Source: Alteromonas sp. KUL42 (GTDB lineage: Bacteria; Pseudomonadota; Gammaproteobacteria; Enterobacterales; Alteromonadaceae). Taken from it: DNA of 64,000 nucleotides. A program made the position numbers and the translations under genes. Where the stretch lies: contig NZ_BJKK01000001.1 in NCBI RefSeq assembly GCF_006538325.1, positions 186,001-250,000 of the forward strand. Direction: 5' to 3'. Every line of letters begins with the position of its first letter. Position 1 is the stretch's first letter. Below, one piece after another: positions 9,162-18,172 of the stretch. The notes beneath the pieces are model-generated. The model saw nothing but the letters and a program-made list of their open reading frames with translations. It was not told the origin of the DNA and searched no databases.

Positions 9162-12100
9162 ATCTGTAATTCGATGGTCAGTGCAAAATCGCATAATGGT
9201 GTTGCTGTGTGCTGTGATGCTAAGCATTGCCGGTGTATGGGCAGTAAAGCAAACACCGATTGACGCCATTCCCGATTTATCTGATGTACAAGTCATTGTA
9301 AAAGTGAATTATCCAGGGCAATCCCCACAGGTAGTGGAAGATCAAGTCACTTTTCCGTTAACCACCGCTTTAATGTCAGTACCTGGCGCGCAAACCGTGC
9401 GAGGTTACTCGTTTTTCGGTGATGCTTATGTGTATGTGATATTCGATGATGACACCGACATGTATTGGGCGCGCAGTCGCGTTTTAGAATATCTAAGTCA
9501 AGCTGCACCACAGTTACCAGAGGGCGTTACGCCACAATTGGGCCCTGATGCTACCGGTGTTGGTTGGGTGTATATCTATGCTCTTGAAAATGGTGGTGAC
9601 AAGAGAAATGCATTGGACTTAGGCGAGCTGCGATCGCTTCAGGACTGGTTTTTGAAGTTCGAACTACAGTCTGTTGAAGGCGTTTCTGAAGTGGCGTCTG
9701 TGGGCGGTATGGTGAAGCAGTACCAGGTGGTGGTAGACCCTGAAAAACTGAGGGCTTATAACCTTATGCCTTCTGTTATTGAAGTAGCGCTTAAACGAGG
9801 AAACAGAGCCACAGGAGCCTCCGTTATTGAGATGGCCGAGGCTGAATATATGGTATCGGCAGAGAATTATATCCAGCAAGTGAGCGACATTGAAGCAATA
9901 CCAACTGGCGTATTACAAGATGGTGTGAGCATAACCATAGGTGATGTGGCACGTGTTGTTGAGTCTCCGCTAATGCGAAGAGGTATTGCTGAACTTAACG
10001 GTAAAGGCGAAACCGTGGGCGGTATCATTGTTATGCGTTATGGCGAAAACGCCAAAGCGACTATTGATGCCGTTAAAGATAAACTTGATAGTTTGCGTGT
10101 AAGTCTGCCAGAAGGCGTAAAGATAGTGCCTGTGTACGACCGCTCAACACTTATTGATAACGCCGTAAATACGCTGTCTGACAAGCTTGTCGAAGAGTTA
10201 GTTGTAGTTGGGTTGGTGTGTTTGGTCTTCTTGTTTCATATACGCTCGTCACTGGTAGCCATTATAAGCTTACCCATAGGTATTCTTTGCGCATTTATCG
10301 TAATGAAACTCCAAGGGCTAAATGCAAATATTATGTCATTGGGGGGAATCGCCATTGCTATTGGCGCCATGGTTGACGGTGCTATTGTTGTGGTCGAAAA
10401 CTTACATAAGCATCTAAAACAGGCGTATGACACTAACAATACTCAAGTACTTGATGCCAAAACGCGCTGGAACCTGGTAGTAAAATCAACCGTAGAAGTA
10501 GGGCCTGCATTGTTTTTCTCCTTGTTGATCATAACCGTGTCTTTTGTACCTGTGTTCGCACTAGAAGCTCAAGAAGGACGGCTATTTTCTCCTCTGGCGT
10601 ATACAAAAACCTATGCAATGGCCGCTGCAGCCGCATTGGCTATTACGTTAGTTCCTGTACTGTCAGGCTATTTTGTACGAGGGAAGATTAAATCTGAAGA
10701 TGAAAACCCCCATCACCAAGCTACTAGTAAGCATGTACAAACCTATTTTGGTGAAGGCACTGCAATTTCCCAAAGTAACGTTAACTGCCGCTACGCTCAT
10801 ATTACTCTCAGCATACTGGCCACTGAGCCAGTTAGGCAGTGAATTTATGCCAGAACTCGACGAGGGTGACTTGATGTACATGCCCACCACTTATCCGAGC
10901 ATATCCATTGGCAAGGCACGAGAGCTTTTACAACAAACCGACAAGCTTATTAAAACTGTGCCTGAGGTTGAAAGTGTTTTTGGCAAAGTGGGGCGCGCAG
11001 ATACAGCAACGGACCCTGCGCCATTAACCATGATTGAAACCTTTATTCAATTAAAACCAAAATCACAATGGCGAGAAGGCATGACGACTGAAAAACTTAA
11101 ACAGACGTTTAATCAGTTAGTCGATTTTCCGGGGGTAACCAATGCGTGGGTCATGCCCATAAAAACGCGCATTGATATGTTAGCTACCGGTATTAAGACC
11201 CCAGTAGGCATTAAAATAGCTGGGCCTGAACTTGACGGCATAGAAGAAATAGGAAAGCAGATAGAGCAGCTTTTACCTAATGTACCTCATACTACGTCAG
11301 TGTATGCTGAACGCGTGGTTGGTGGGCGCTATGTGTATCTTGATATCGATCGCACGTCTTCTGCACGTTATGGTCTTAATATTGACGATGTGCATGCCCT
11401 TGTTGGCACCGCTATTGGAGGGCGTACAATTACGCAATCAGTAGAAGGGCGCGAGCGCTATCCGGTAAGTTTGCGTTTTCCTCAACATTATCGAGATACC
11501 CCCGAAGCACTGTCTCTCATACCACTGGTAACGCCAAGTGGCGTTCATATCACACTCGGTGAAGTAGCCAACGTGCGCATTGCGCAAGGTCCCGCAGGCA
11601 TTAAAAGTGAAAATGCACGGTTAAATGGCTGGGTCTTTATTGATATTGATGACAGTGACCTCGGCGGTTACGTAGACAAAGCTAAAACCTACCTTGATGA
11701 GAATTTAGCACTGCCGGCTGGGTATTCACTGTCGTGGGCGGGGCAATTCGCTTATCTCGAACGAGCAAAAGCGAAACTGTCAGTTGTTATTCCCGTTACG
11801 CTTGCCATTATTTGTTTACTGCTTTATTTGGCGTTTAACAGACTGAAAGACGTGGCACTTATTTTGGCTACACTGCCGCTTGCCCTAGTGGGTAGTATTT
11901 GGCTGTTATACGGCCTTAACTTCAATATGTCTGTGGCGGTTGGTGTCGGGTTTATTGCGCTAGCTGGTGTGGCGGTAGAAATTGGAGTAATAATGTTGGT
12001 TTATCTCAATCAGCAGGTGTCTGATTTGGCAATGAGTGCTGATAGAACAGGCAACACAATATCAAGCACAATAGGGCCTTCAGCGATTGGAGATAAGGAC

Positions 12101-12340
12101 GTTAAAAAAGCAATCATTCACGGTGCAACCATGCGTTTAAGACCGGTATTAATGACGTCATTTTCTATTATTATTGGCCTTCTACCTGTGCTTTATGCCA
12201 CCGGAACGGGCAGTGAAGTAATGCAGAGAATCGCGGCGCCTATGGTGGGGGGCATGTTAAGTGCGTTGGTGTTGACACTCATTGTGTTGCCTACCGCGTT
12301 TTATCTTAGCCTAGGAGGTAAAAGCAAAGGTAGCCAGTAG
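9154..12340 (+). CDS. cusA: CusA copper/silver RND transporter, frameshifted in this sequence
   Basis: The inner-membrane proton-driven Cu(I)/Ag(I) exporter. It reads in two frames, about 9154-10842 and 10673-12340. Both halves match CusA closely: [21 protein letters not shown] and [16 protein letters not shown] in the first, and [16 protein letters not shown] and [10 protein letters not shown] in the second. Those last three hold the methionines of the copper relay in E. coli CusA. Removing one C from the CCCCC run at 10707-10711 restores a single frame of about 1061 residues reading [17 protein letters not shown], the normal family length. It is either a sequencing error or a recent mutation. 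The start is the ATG inside the end of cusB. A terminator follows at 12366. Confidence 0.9.
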
Positions 12341-12365
12341 CCATTTCTTCGCGAGAGTATAAAAA

Positions 12366-12405
12366 CAAAACGAGAGCACGCATGGCGAACTCTCGTTTTG
12401 TGTTA
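12366..12405. terminator. Terminator between convergent cusA and dipeptidase genes
   Basis: Perfect 11-base arms at 12366-12376 (caaaacgagag) and 12390-12400 surround a 13-base loop. There are A residues before the stem and T residues at its end on both strands, so it can serve cusA on the plus strand and the dipeptidase gene on the minus strand. Confidence 0.8.
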
Positions 12406-12497
12406 TTGTCGCGCAATTGCTGCTACGCATTTGGTCTGTTTACATCGTAGCTGTTTACATTGTTGCGAACTTCTCAAACAGGAAACTATGTAGTTGC

Positions 12498-13712
12498 TTA
12501 ATGCGAAGCAGCGTATGTCTCTACTTGCTGCCAGACGCGAAGCACATTGCCGCTTAGAATTTTCTCGATATCTGCTCTAGTGTAATCTCTATCAAGTAAG
12601 CCTTGAACTAGGTTAGGAAAACTCGCCACGTCTTTAAGACCAATGGGTAATGAATCGCCCACGCCATCATAGTCTGAACCAATACCTACATGCTCAATAC
12701 CCACAAGTTCGACCACATGATCGATGTGATCAAGCACTTCATCGAGTGTTGAGTAAGGGTAAGGAACCGTTTTTCTGTACTCTTCTTCAAAGTTTGCCAG
12801 TTTAGGGCTATCTTCACCTTCTTTCTCTATTAATGCCTTTTTGGCGTTAGTTAGCCCTGTTCTCCACTGACCTGCTTGTTTTGAAACAAAACTAGAGCCG
12901 AAGTTAATCATGACTACACCACCATTTTCACCAAGCTTTTTGATCATTTCGTCGTTCATGTTTCGCTCAAACCCTGGGGTAAAGCGTCGAAGCGATGAGT
13001 GTGAGGCAATCACAGGAACCTTTGTTAGTTCAATAACTTGATAAAAGGCGTCGTCAGATACGTGAGAAATATCTAACATAATGCCAATATTGTTCATCTC
13101 AGTAACGAGTGTTTTACCAAATGGACTCAATCCCTTCCATTTTCTACGAAGATCATAGGAAGAGTCGGAAATGTGATTCGCTTGACTGTGTGCTAGCGTA
13201 ATGTAACGAATACCTCGCTCGTAAAACGCTTCTAAATTAGCTAAATCGCCTTGAAGTGGAGAACCGTTTTCCATACCCATAGGAAGCGAGATTAATCCTT
13301 TCTCAAACTGCGCTTTCACTTCTGATGGACTTTTAGCTATAGCAAATTTATCTGGTGCTCGAGCAACTATTGCTTCAACAGAGTCGATTAACTCATGTGC
13401 TAACTGTGTTGATTCAGGTGAATTGTCTAAACTAGCGGGCACATAAATACTCATAAATGGGGCATTTAGCCCACCTTTCACTGCGCGCGGATAATCAAAA
13501 TCTCCGCCTTCAGTAGCTTTAGTTACATCTACCCATTTCTCTTTAACGCGATAGGGGACATCGATATGGCCATCTACAATAATCGTTTCTTTTGCAATGG
13601 CTATGGCTTGCTCAGACGCGGAATAATTTTTTTGCTCTGTGGCAAATGCAGGTGCACTTAGCAATGCAGCAACAACTAATGCACATGATGAAAGAGGGAA
13701 GCGCCTGGTCAT
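12498..13712 (-). CDS. Exported membrane dipeptidase (peptidase family M19)
   Basis: A 404-residue renal-dipeptidase-type zinc enzyme that cleaves dipeptides, including those with a D-residue at the C-terminal position. A clear signal peptide (CALVVAALLSAPAFA) begins the protein. Family motifs follow: VDGHIDVPYR near residue 46 (metal-binding His and Asp), MGMENGSPL (bridging Glu), LAHSQANHISDSS, MLDISHVSD, VIASHSSLRRF and the C-terminal HVGIGSDYDGVGD. All metal ligands appear present. It is a single gene convergent with the cus operon and separated from it by a shared terminator. The substrate in this organism is not evident; peptide scavenging is likely. Confidence 0.93.
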   Translation of the reverse strand: MTRRFPLSSCALVVAALLSAPAFATEQKNYSASEQAIAIAKETIIVDGHIDVPYRVKEKWVDVTKATEGGDFDYPRAVKGGLNAPFMSIYVPASLDNSPESTQLAHELIDSVEAIVARAPDKFAIAKSPSEVKAQFEKGLISLPMGMENGSPLQGDLANLEAFYERGIRYITLAHSQANHISDSSYDLRRKWKGLSPFGKTLVTEMNNIGIMLDISHVSDDAFYQVIELTKVPVIASHSSLRRFTPGFERNMNDEMIKKLGENGGVVMINFGSSFVSKQAGQWRTGLTNAKKALIEKEGEDSPKLANFEEEYRKTVPYPYSTLDEVLDHIDHVVELVGIEHVGIGSDYDGVGDSLPIGLKDVASFPNLVQGLLDRDYTRADIEKILSGNVLRVWQQVETYAASH

Positions 13713-14289
13713 ACGTATAATTCCTTGTGTGTAATTACTCTAGTCAACGTTCAATAACGGTCTGACAATATAAATTGCATCGTATAATCAAATATTGTTT
13801 TGCTTTAAATAGATTTGATGCAAGACACGAGAGTAAAACATATTAGGTGCCCTTCGCAATTGTAGTGTGATGAAGGTTTGTTACTCATTGTCGGTCCTTC
13901 TTACGAATCTCTTGAATCAGTGACTTCTATTTAGGCTGAATTTCGTATGTCAACGCTCATTAGTCCCTCGGAAGCAATGTGAGAAGTACAGTCGGTGTAG
14001 GCGGGTAAATAAACCAAAAACTCAATTTGAGCCCTATTTTGGTTAAAATTAGAGCGCTTGTGCCCGTTCACCTAAATTTTACATTGAAATAAAAATTTAA
14101 AACTTGTTATTGTGAAGATCGCGTGACTTCATTGCGCTAATGCGTAATACTCCTGAGCGCTCTGCCTACTATCGATGGAGTAAATGATCGATGACAGACA
14201 TTATCTGTAGGGCTAACGTAATTTAAAGTGGTACTCGCTCTTCTCAATTTTTTAGCCGAGACCACAGTAAACAAGTATGAGAAATAAAT
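13713..14289. other. Long intergenic region before the SapC-family gene
   Basis: About 577 AT-rich bases separate the divergent dipeptidase and SapC-family genes. I found no open frame or RNA gene that I can support. A short palindrome (ctcaatttgag, 14021-14031) and two nearby copies of atcgatg (about 14172 and 14189) are the only symmetries noticed. The length suggests a long 5' leader or complex control of one of the flanking genes. Confidence 0.4.
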
Positions 14290-15063
14290 ATGGCTATTAA
14301 TTTTGTACCGCTAGACAAAGAAAAACATAAAGACCTAAAGCTTGCGGTAAGCACGACTTTCAGCTATGCGAAAAAAACGCATTTAGCTTCAGCATCTATC
14401 CGTGAGTTTGCACAGCTTGCGGCAACCATGCCTTTGGTATTCATTGAAGACGCAGAAGCAAAGCGTCATCACGTTGTGACTATGTTAGGTATGGAACAAG
14501 GTCAAAACCTATTCCTAACAGGTGACAGCTGGAAAGGTCCTCACGTACCAATGAACATCCTTCGCTATCCGTTTGATGTACGTCCTGATGGCGACAAGTT
14601 AGGTGTTTTCATTGATGAAAACTCAGACCTAATTTCTGATGAAGGCCAAGCATTATTCACTGAAAATGGTGAAGCATCTGAGTTCTTGAACAATCGTCAA
14701 AAATTCCTAAGCGATTTGGCTAACAGCGAAATGATTACCCAGCGCTTCATTGCTAAGGTTGTTGAACTGGACCTTCTTGATCCAATTCAAATTCGCCTTA
14801 CTTATCAAGACGGTACACAGCGTAATGTAACTGGCATGATGAGCATCAACGAGAAGAAACTTCTTGAGCTTCCTGAAGATAAAATTGTTGAATTGCACAA
14901 AGCTGGTTTCTTAGGTGCAATTTACGCAGTGATGATGTCTATTGGTCAACTAAACCGTTTGGTTGAACTGTCTAACGACACTGAAAATCCAATTCGCAAT
15001 ATGCATTTGTCAGCAGTTGGTGTGCAAGCTCAACCTGCTAACGAAGAAGCGCCTAGTGCATAA
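14290..15063 (+). CDS. SapC-family protein
   Basis: A 257-residue soluble protein that I recognise as SapC family (PF07277), named after a Campylobacter S-layer-associated protein. No signal peptide or membrane segment is visible. Typical family stretches include TTFSYAKKTHLASASIREF near the N-terminus, AATMPLVF, ALFTENGEAS and the C-terminal LHKAGFLGAIYAVMMSIGQL. In Alteromonadales such genes often lie beside TonB-dependent receptors or tryptophan halogenase-like genes, but neither is present here. Its biochemical function is not established. It ends at a strong terminator and forms a single-gene unit. Confidence 0.88.
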   Translation: MAINFVPLDKEKHKDLKLAVSTTFSYAKKTHLASASIREFAQLAATMPLVFIEDAEAKRHHVVTMLGMEQGQNLFLTGDSWKGPHVPMNILRYPFDVRPDGDKLGVFIDENSDLISDEGQALFTENGEASEFLNNRQKFLSDLANSEMITQRFIAKVVELDLLDPIQIRLTYQDGTQRNVTGMMSINEKKLLELPEDKIVELHKAGFLGAIYAVMMSIGQLNRLVELSNDTENPIRNMHLSAVGVQAQPANEEAPSA

Positions 15064-15090
15064 TAACTTGGTGGCCTCTTAATTTATTGA

Positions 15091-15117
15091 AAACCCGCTT
15101 AAAAGCGGGTTTTTTTA
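15091..15117 (+). terminator. Rho-independent terminator after the SapC-family gene
   Basis: Ten-base arms 15091-15100 (aaacccgctt) and 15103-15112 pair perfectly around a two-base loop, and the T run continues to 15116. It lies 28 bases after the stop. Confidence 0.93.
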
Positions 15118-15228
15118 TACCATTCGTCCACATTCAGAACCTGTTAGTATTCGTTCAGAATACGTTAAGTTTTCGCCTCTTATATTTGTTCCTGTTTTCT
15201 TCACACACTTTTCTAAAGGTTATAAAAC

Positions 15229-16053
15229 ATGGACTTAAAAAACACATTCACAAAAACGTCAATGACTGGACTTGCGCTGATGCTGGCTTCACTGCTTAGT
15301 GCAACAACGGCAACCGCCAACACGCAAAATGAAGTTAGCGCAACGGTACAAGATATCGAAGGGTTTAACGACAACTTTTATACTGCTAGTTATGTTCGTT
15401 ATTTAGACTCTGTAAAAAGTGATTCTGGCGCTTACTTGATAAACCCTTACTTACAAAGAGTATCTAGTCTTTTTGGTGGTTATGCTCGAGGCGGAGATAG
15501 AGACGCTCTCATTTTGGGAGGTACTTTCTATTTTAATGAGCAATGGTCAATTACGGCTGAAGGTTCATATAGCGAATTAGACAATAACTACGGTGACCAA
15601 GAGAGTAAATTTGTAAAGGCCAGTGTCGGCTACAATTTGTCACCCGAATGGCAGATTGGAGCCGGTTTACAATATATTAGTTTCGATTACGACCTTAATT
15701 TCGATGGAAATGTATTTGATGAAGAGTTCAGTAACACGTCTCCGGTTGCTTTTACTCGTTACACCACGGTTGGCAAAACAGGTACGGGTTGGGACTTAAT
15801 GTTTGAATTTGTCGAAGATGATGCGGACACCTACACAGGGAGTGCGCGTTATTTCTTTAGCCCAGCTTTAAGTGTCGCCGGTACGTTTGAGTATGTAAAT
15901 TCACCTTCAGGGTTTGACGATGACAAACGAGCAGGTATCGAAGTGGATTACTGGTTTAACGAACAGTTCTCAGTTACAGCGGGTTATGAGAAAAATACCG
16001 ATAGTGACGCTGACGATGATGTAGCAACCTTAAGTGCATCGTATCGATTTTAA
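15229..16053 (+). CDS. Putative outer-membrane beta-barrel porin
   Basis: A 274-residue exported protein. A signal peptide (LALMLASLLSATTATA) is followed by alternating aromatic and polar strands (ADLDN-rich turns, FYFNEQWSITAEGSYSEL, ARYFFSPALSVAGTFEY). The C-terminus ends SASYRF, with the terminal phenylalanine recognised by the BAM complex. It is highly acidic, as is common for surface proteins of marine bacteria. The pattern fits the putative general porin group (Porin_7-like); the transported solute is unknown. It has its own terminator-like hairpin at 16098 and no operon partner. Confidence 0.8.
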   Translation: MDLKNTFTKTSMTGLALMLASLLSATTATANTQNEVSATVQDIEGFNDNFYTASYVRYLDSVKSDSGAYLINPYLQRVSSLFGGYARGGDRDALILGGTFYFNEQWSITAEGSYSELDNNYGDQESKFVKASVGYNLSPEWQIGAGLQYISFDYDLNFDGNVFDEEFSNTSPVAFTRYTTVGKTGTGWDLMFEFVEDDADTYTGSARYFFSPALSVAGTFEYVNSPSGFDDDKRAGIEVDYWFNEQFSVTAGYEKNTDSDADDDVATLSASYRF

Positions 16054-16097
16054 GTAAAAGCGTATTTGAACTCATACCTACCTTTCAACAATTATAT

Positions 16098-16124
16098 ACA
16101 AGCGACGTTTACCTCGTCGCTTGT
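16098..16124 (+). terminator. Hairpin downstream of the porin gene
   Basis: Perfect 10-base arms 16098-16107 (acaagcgacg) and 16115-16124 surround a seven-base loop. There is no T run afterwards, so it may stabilise the mRNA end or act as a factor-assisted terminator. Confidence 0.6.
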
Positions 16125-16311
16125 GATAAGAACGTATAATGCTACTTATTTTCTCTTTTACCGCAGTTCGTCGATTAATTAGCCTTTATTAATACTCTCT
16201 TCAAAGAATACTGCTTCTTTTTTACATGCCTAATCATATACTTCCAAAATCTACTGTATATATAAACAGTTTGAACCCAATAAACACGCGGCTTCCACGG
16301 CACTTTTCTAC

Positions 16312-16341
16312 TTGACAGTGGGGATCATTGATACCTAAACT
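16312..16341 (+). promoter_or_regulatory. Candidate sigma-70 promoter of the dcw cluster
   Basis: A perfect TTGACA (16312-16317) is followed after 18 bases by TAAACT (16336-16341, four of six matches). It lies about 105 bases before mraZ and directly upstream of the GTGG repeats, where the main mra promoter is expected. The -10 element is weak. Confidence 0.5.
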
Positions 16342-16349
16342 GTACCTCA

Positions 16350-16374
16350 GTGGGTAAATGTGGCGAATTGTGGA
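16350..16374 (+). promoter_or_regulatory. MraZ operator: three GTGG direct repeats
   Basis: Three GTGG[G/C/A] units begin at 16350, 16360 and 16370, exactly ten bases apart with five-base spacers. This is the layout bound by MraZ in E. coli and other bacteria. It lies just downstream of the candidate promoter and upstream of mraZ, which fits autorepression of the dcw cluster. Confidence 0.8.
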
Positions 16375-16446
16375 TCAAATCATCACTTTGCAGATTAGTA
16401 CTCAAATAATAAGAAAACCAAGAGCAAATAATAAAAGGCTAGGGGA

Positions 16447-16905
16447 ATGTTCCGCGGCGCTAACGCAATCAATCTGGATACAAAAGGCAGACTGGCTATA
16501 CCTACGAAGTATCGTCAGTCGCTGCTGGATGATTGTCAGGGACAACTCGTCTGCACAGTCGATACACAACAAAGTTGTTTGCTACTTTACCCACTTCCCG
16601 AATGGGAAGAGATTGAGCTAAAACTCTCTAAGCTTTCAAGCATGATCCCCGCTGAGCGTCGCTTACAGCGATTATTACTTGGGTATGCTTCAGAAGGCGA
16701 GATGGATAAAAGCGGACGTATTCTTATTCCTACTCCATTGCGAACATTCGCAAAACTCTCAAAAGAAGTCATGTTAGTTGGTCAGTTAAACAAATTCGAA
16801 ATTTGGGATGCCGATATTTGGGCACAACAAGTTGATGCTGATATAGACACCGAACGCAAAGGCGAATTTGAACTTACCGAACGATTACAGGACTTCTCTC
16901 TATGA
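16447..16905 (+). CDS. mraZ: MraZ transcriptional regulator
   Basis: A 152-residue protein with two SpoVT/AbrB-like beta-barrel repeats. It binds direct GTGG repeats upstream of its own gene as a ring-shaped oligomer and controls the division and cell-wall cluster. The N-terminal repeat reads [22 protein letters not shown] and the second reads [14 protein letters not shown]. The two DxxGR motifs are diagnostic. It is the first gene of the dcw operon and its stop overlaps the rsmH start by four bases. The matching operator is visible 73-97 bases upstream of the start. An AAAGG about eight bases before the ATG may serve as ribosome-binding site. Confidence 0.96.
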   Translation: MFRGANAINLDTKGRLAIPTKYRQSLLDDCQGQLVCTVDTQQSCLLLYPLPEWEEIELKLSKLSSMIPAERRLQRLLLGYASEGEMDKSGRILIPTPLRTFAKLSKEVMLVGQLNKFEIWDADIWAQQVDADIDTERKGEFELTERLQDFSL

Positions 16906-17840
16906 GCCAAAGCGAATTTAAGCACATTTCTGTGCTACTTGACGAATGTATTGAAGCGCTGGCGATTAAGCCCAACGGAATTTACGTCGATGCAACCTTC
17001 GGTCGTGGCGGTCATTCTGCGCATATTCTGGCATCACTTGGTGATGAGGGGCAGTTAATCGCCTTCGATAGAGATCCTCAAGCAATTAAAGCGGCAGAGC
17101 GGTTTGCTGACGATAAGCGCTTTCGCATTATTCATTCGCCTTTTGGTGACATGGCTGAAGAAATTGAGGCACTTGGACTAACTGGAAAAATTGACGGCGT
17201 ATTGATGGATTTAGGGGTGTCGTCTCCACAGCTAGATGACGCTGAGCGCGGTTTTAGTTTTTTGCGTGATGGTCCTTTAGATATGCGTATGGATACTTCG
17301 CGTGGGCAAAGTGCTGCCCAGTGGCTAGCCAATGCAGAAGAGCAAGACATCACGCAGGTTATCAAAGAATTCGGTGAAGAGAAATTCGGTAAGCGCATTG
17401 CCCATGCCATTGTAAATACACGTAAGCACACGCCAATTACTCGTACAGCACAACTTGCTCAAATCATTGATGAAGCGGTTCCGGTTAAAGACAAGTTCAA
17501 ACACCCTGCTACACGCGCGTTCCAAGGAATACGCATTTACATTAACGCCGAATTAGAACAACTGCGTGTGGGTCTAAAAGCTGCCACACAGGTACTTGCC
17601 AAAGAAGGGCGACTGGCGGTGATTTCATTTCACTCGTTGGAAGACAGGTTAGTTAAACGCTTTATTAAGGAACAAAGTAAAGGAAAGGTTGTTCCACATA
17701 ATTTACCCATCACCCAAGCAGAAATTGATGCAGATAAAGTATTAAAAGCCTTGGGCAAAGCCATTAAACCTTCAGAACAGGAGATCGCGAACAATGTTCG
17801 CTCTCGCAGTTCGGTACTGCGGGTGGCTGAGAAATTATGA
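16902..17840 (+). CDS. rsmH: 16S rRNA (cytosine(1402)-N(4))-methyltransferase RsmH
   Basis: A 312-residue SAM-dependent methyltransferase that modifies C1402 of 16S rRNA at the decoding centre. The opening [13 protein letters not shown], the SAM-binding [11 protein letters not shown] (~30-40), [20 protein letters not shown] and the C-terminal [12 protein letters not shown] are all family signatures. The length is normal. It overlaps mraZ and ftsL by four bases at each end (ATGA junctions), as in other gammaproteobacteria. Also known as mraW. Confidence 0.97.
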   Translation: MSQSEFKHISVLLDECIEALAIKPNGIYVDATFGRGGHSAHILASLGDEGQLIAFDRDPQAIKAAERFADDKRFRIIHSPFGDMAEEIEALGLTGKIDGVLMDLGVSSPQLDDAERGFSFLRDGPLDMRMDTSRGQSAAQWLANAEEQDITQVIKEFGEEKFGKRIAHAIVNTRKHTPITRTAQLAQIIDEAVPVKDKFKHPATRAFQGIRIYINAELEQLRVGLKAATQVLAKEGRLAVISFHSLEDRLVKRFIKEQSKGKVVPHNLPITQAEIDADKVLKALGKAIKPSEQEIANNVRSRSSVLRVAEKL

Positions 17841-18172
17841 CCAAGAGTACGCCAGGCAAGGCAGGGACTAATTTCAGTTTACTGTTGATAATTGTTTCAG
17901 ATTTGACCCGCAACAAGTTGCGGGTTTTGTTGTATTTAATGGTTATTGCAAGCGCGATGGCTGTCATTTTAAGTAGCCATCACAATAGGCAACAAGTTAT
18001 CGCCCTTGAAGACCTTATGCAGGAAAAAGATGAGCTTGATGTGGAATGGCGTAATTTAGTACTCGAGCAACGTGCGCTTACTGAACACAACCGTATTGAA
18101 ACCCTTGTCGAGAAGCAGTTGGATATGTATCGACCAACCGCAGACGATGAAGTTGTAGTGAGGCTAAAATGA
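17837..18172 (+). CDS. ftsL: Cell division protein FtsL
   Basis: A 111-residue bitopic division protein. A cytoplasmic N-terminus is followed by a membrane helix (about 36-55, [17 protein letters not shown]) and a periplasmic leucine-zipper-like coil ([19 protein letters not shown]). FtsL joins FtsQ and FtsB and activates FtsWI septal synthesis. The sequence is poorly conserved, but its size, topology and place between rsmH and ftsI identify it. ATGA overlaps join it to both neighbours. Confidence 0.93.
   Translation: MTKSTPGKAGTNFSLLLIIVSDLTRNKLRVLLYLMVIASAMAVILSSHHNRQQVIALEDLMQEKDELDVEWRNLVLEQRALTEHNRIETLVEKQLDMYRPTADDEVVVRLK

Noticed and set aside
10700-10720. Programmed frameshifting in cusA, ftsW or ftsZ
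   Set aside because: The three breaks need different shifts (extra C, extra T, missing A), none has a known slippery heptamer with a stimulatory structure, and all fall in single homopolymers; sequence errors explain them better.
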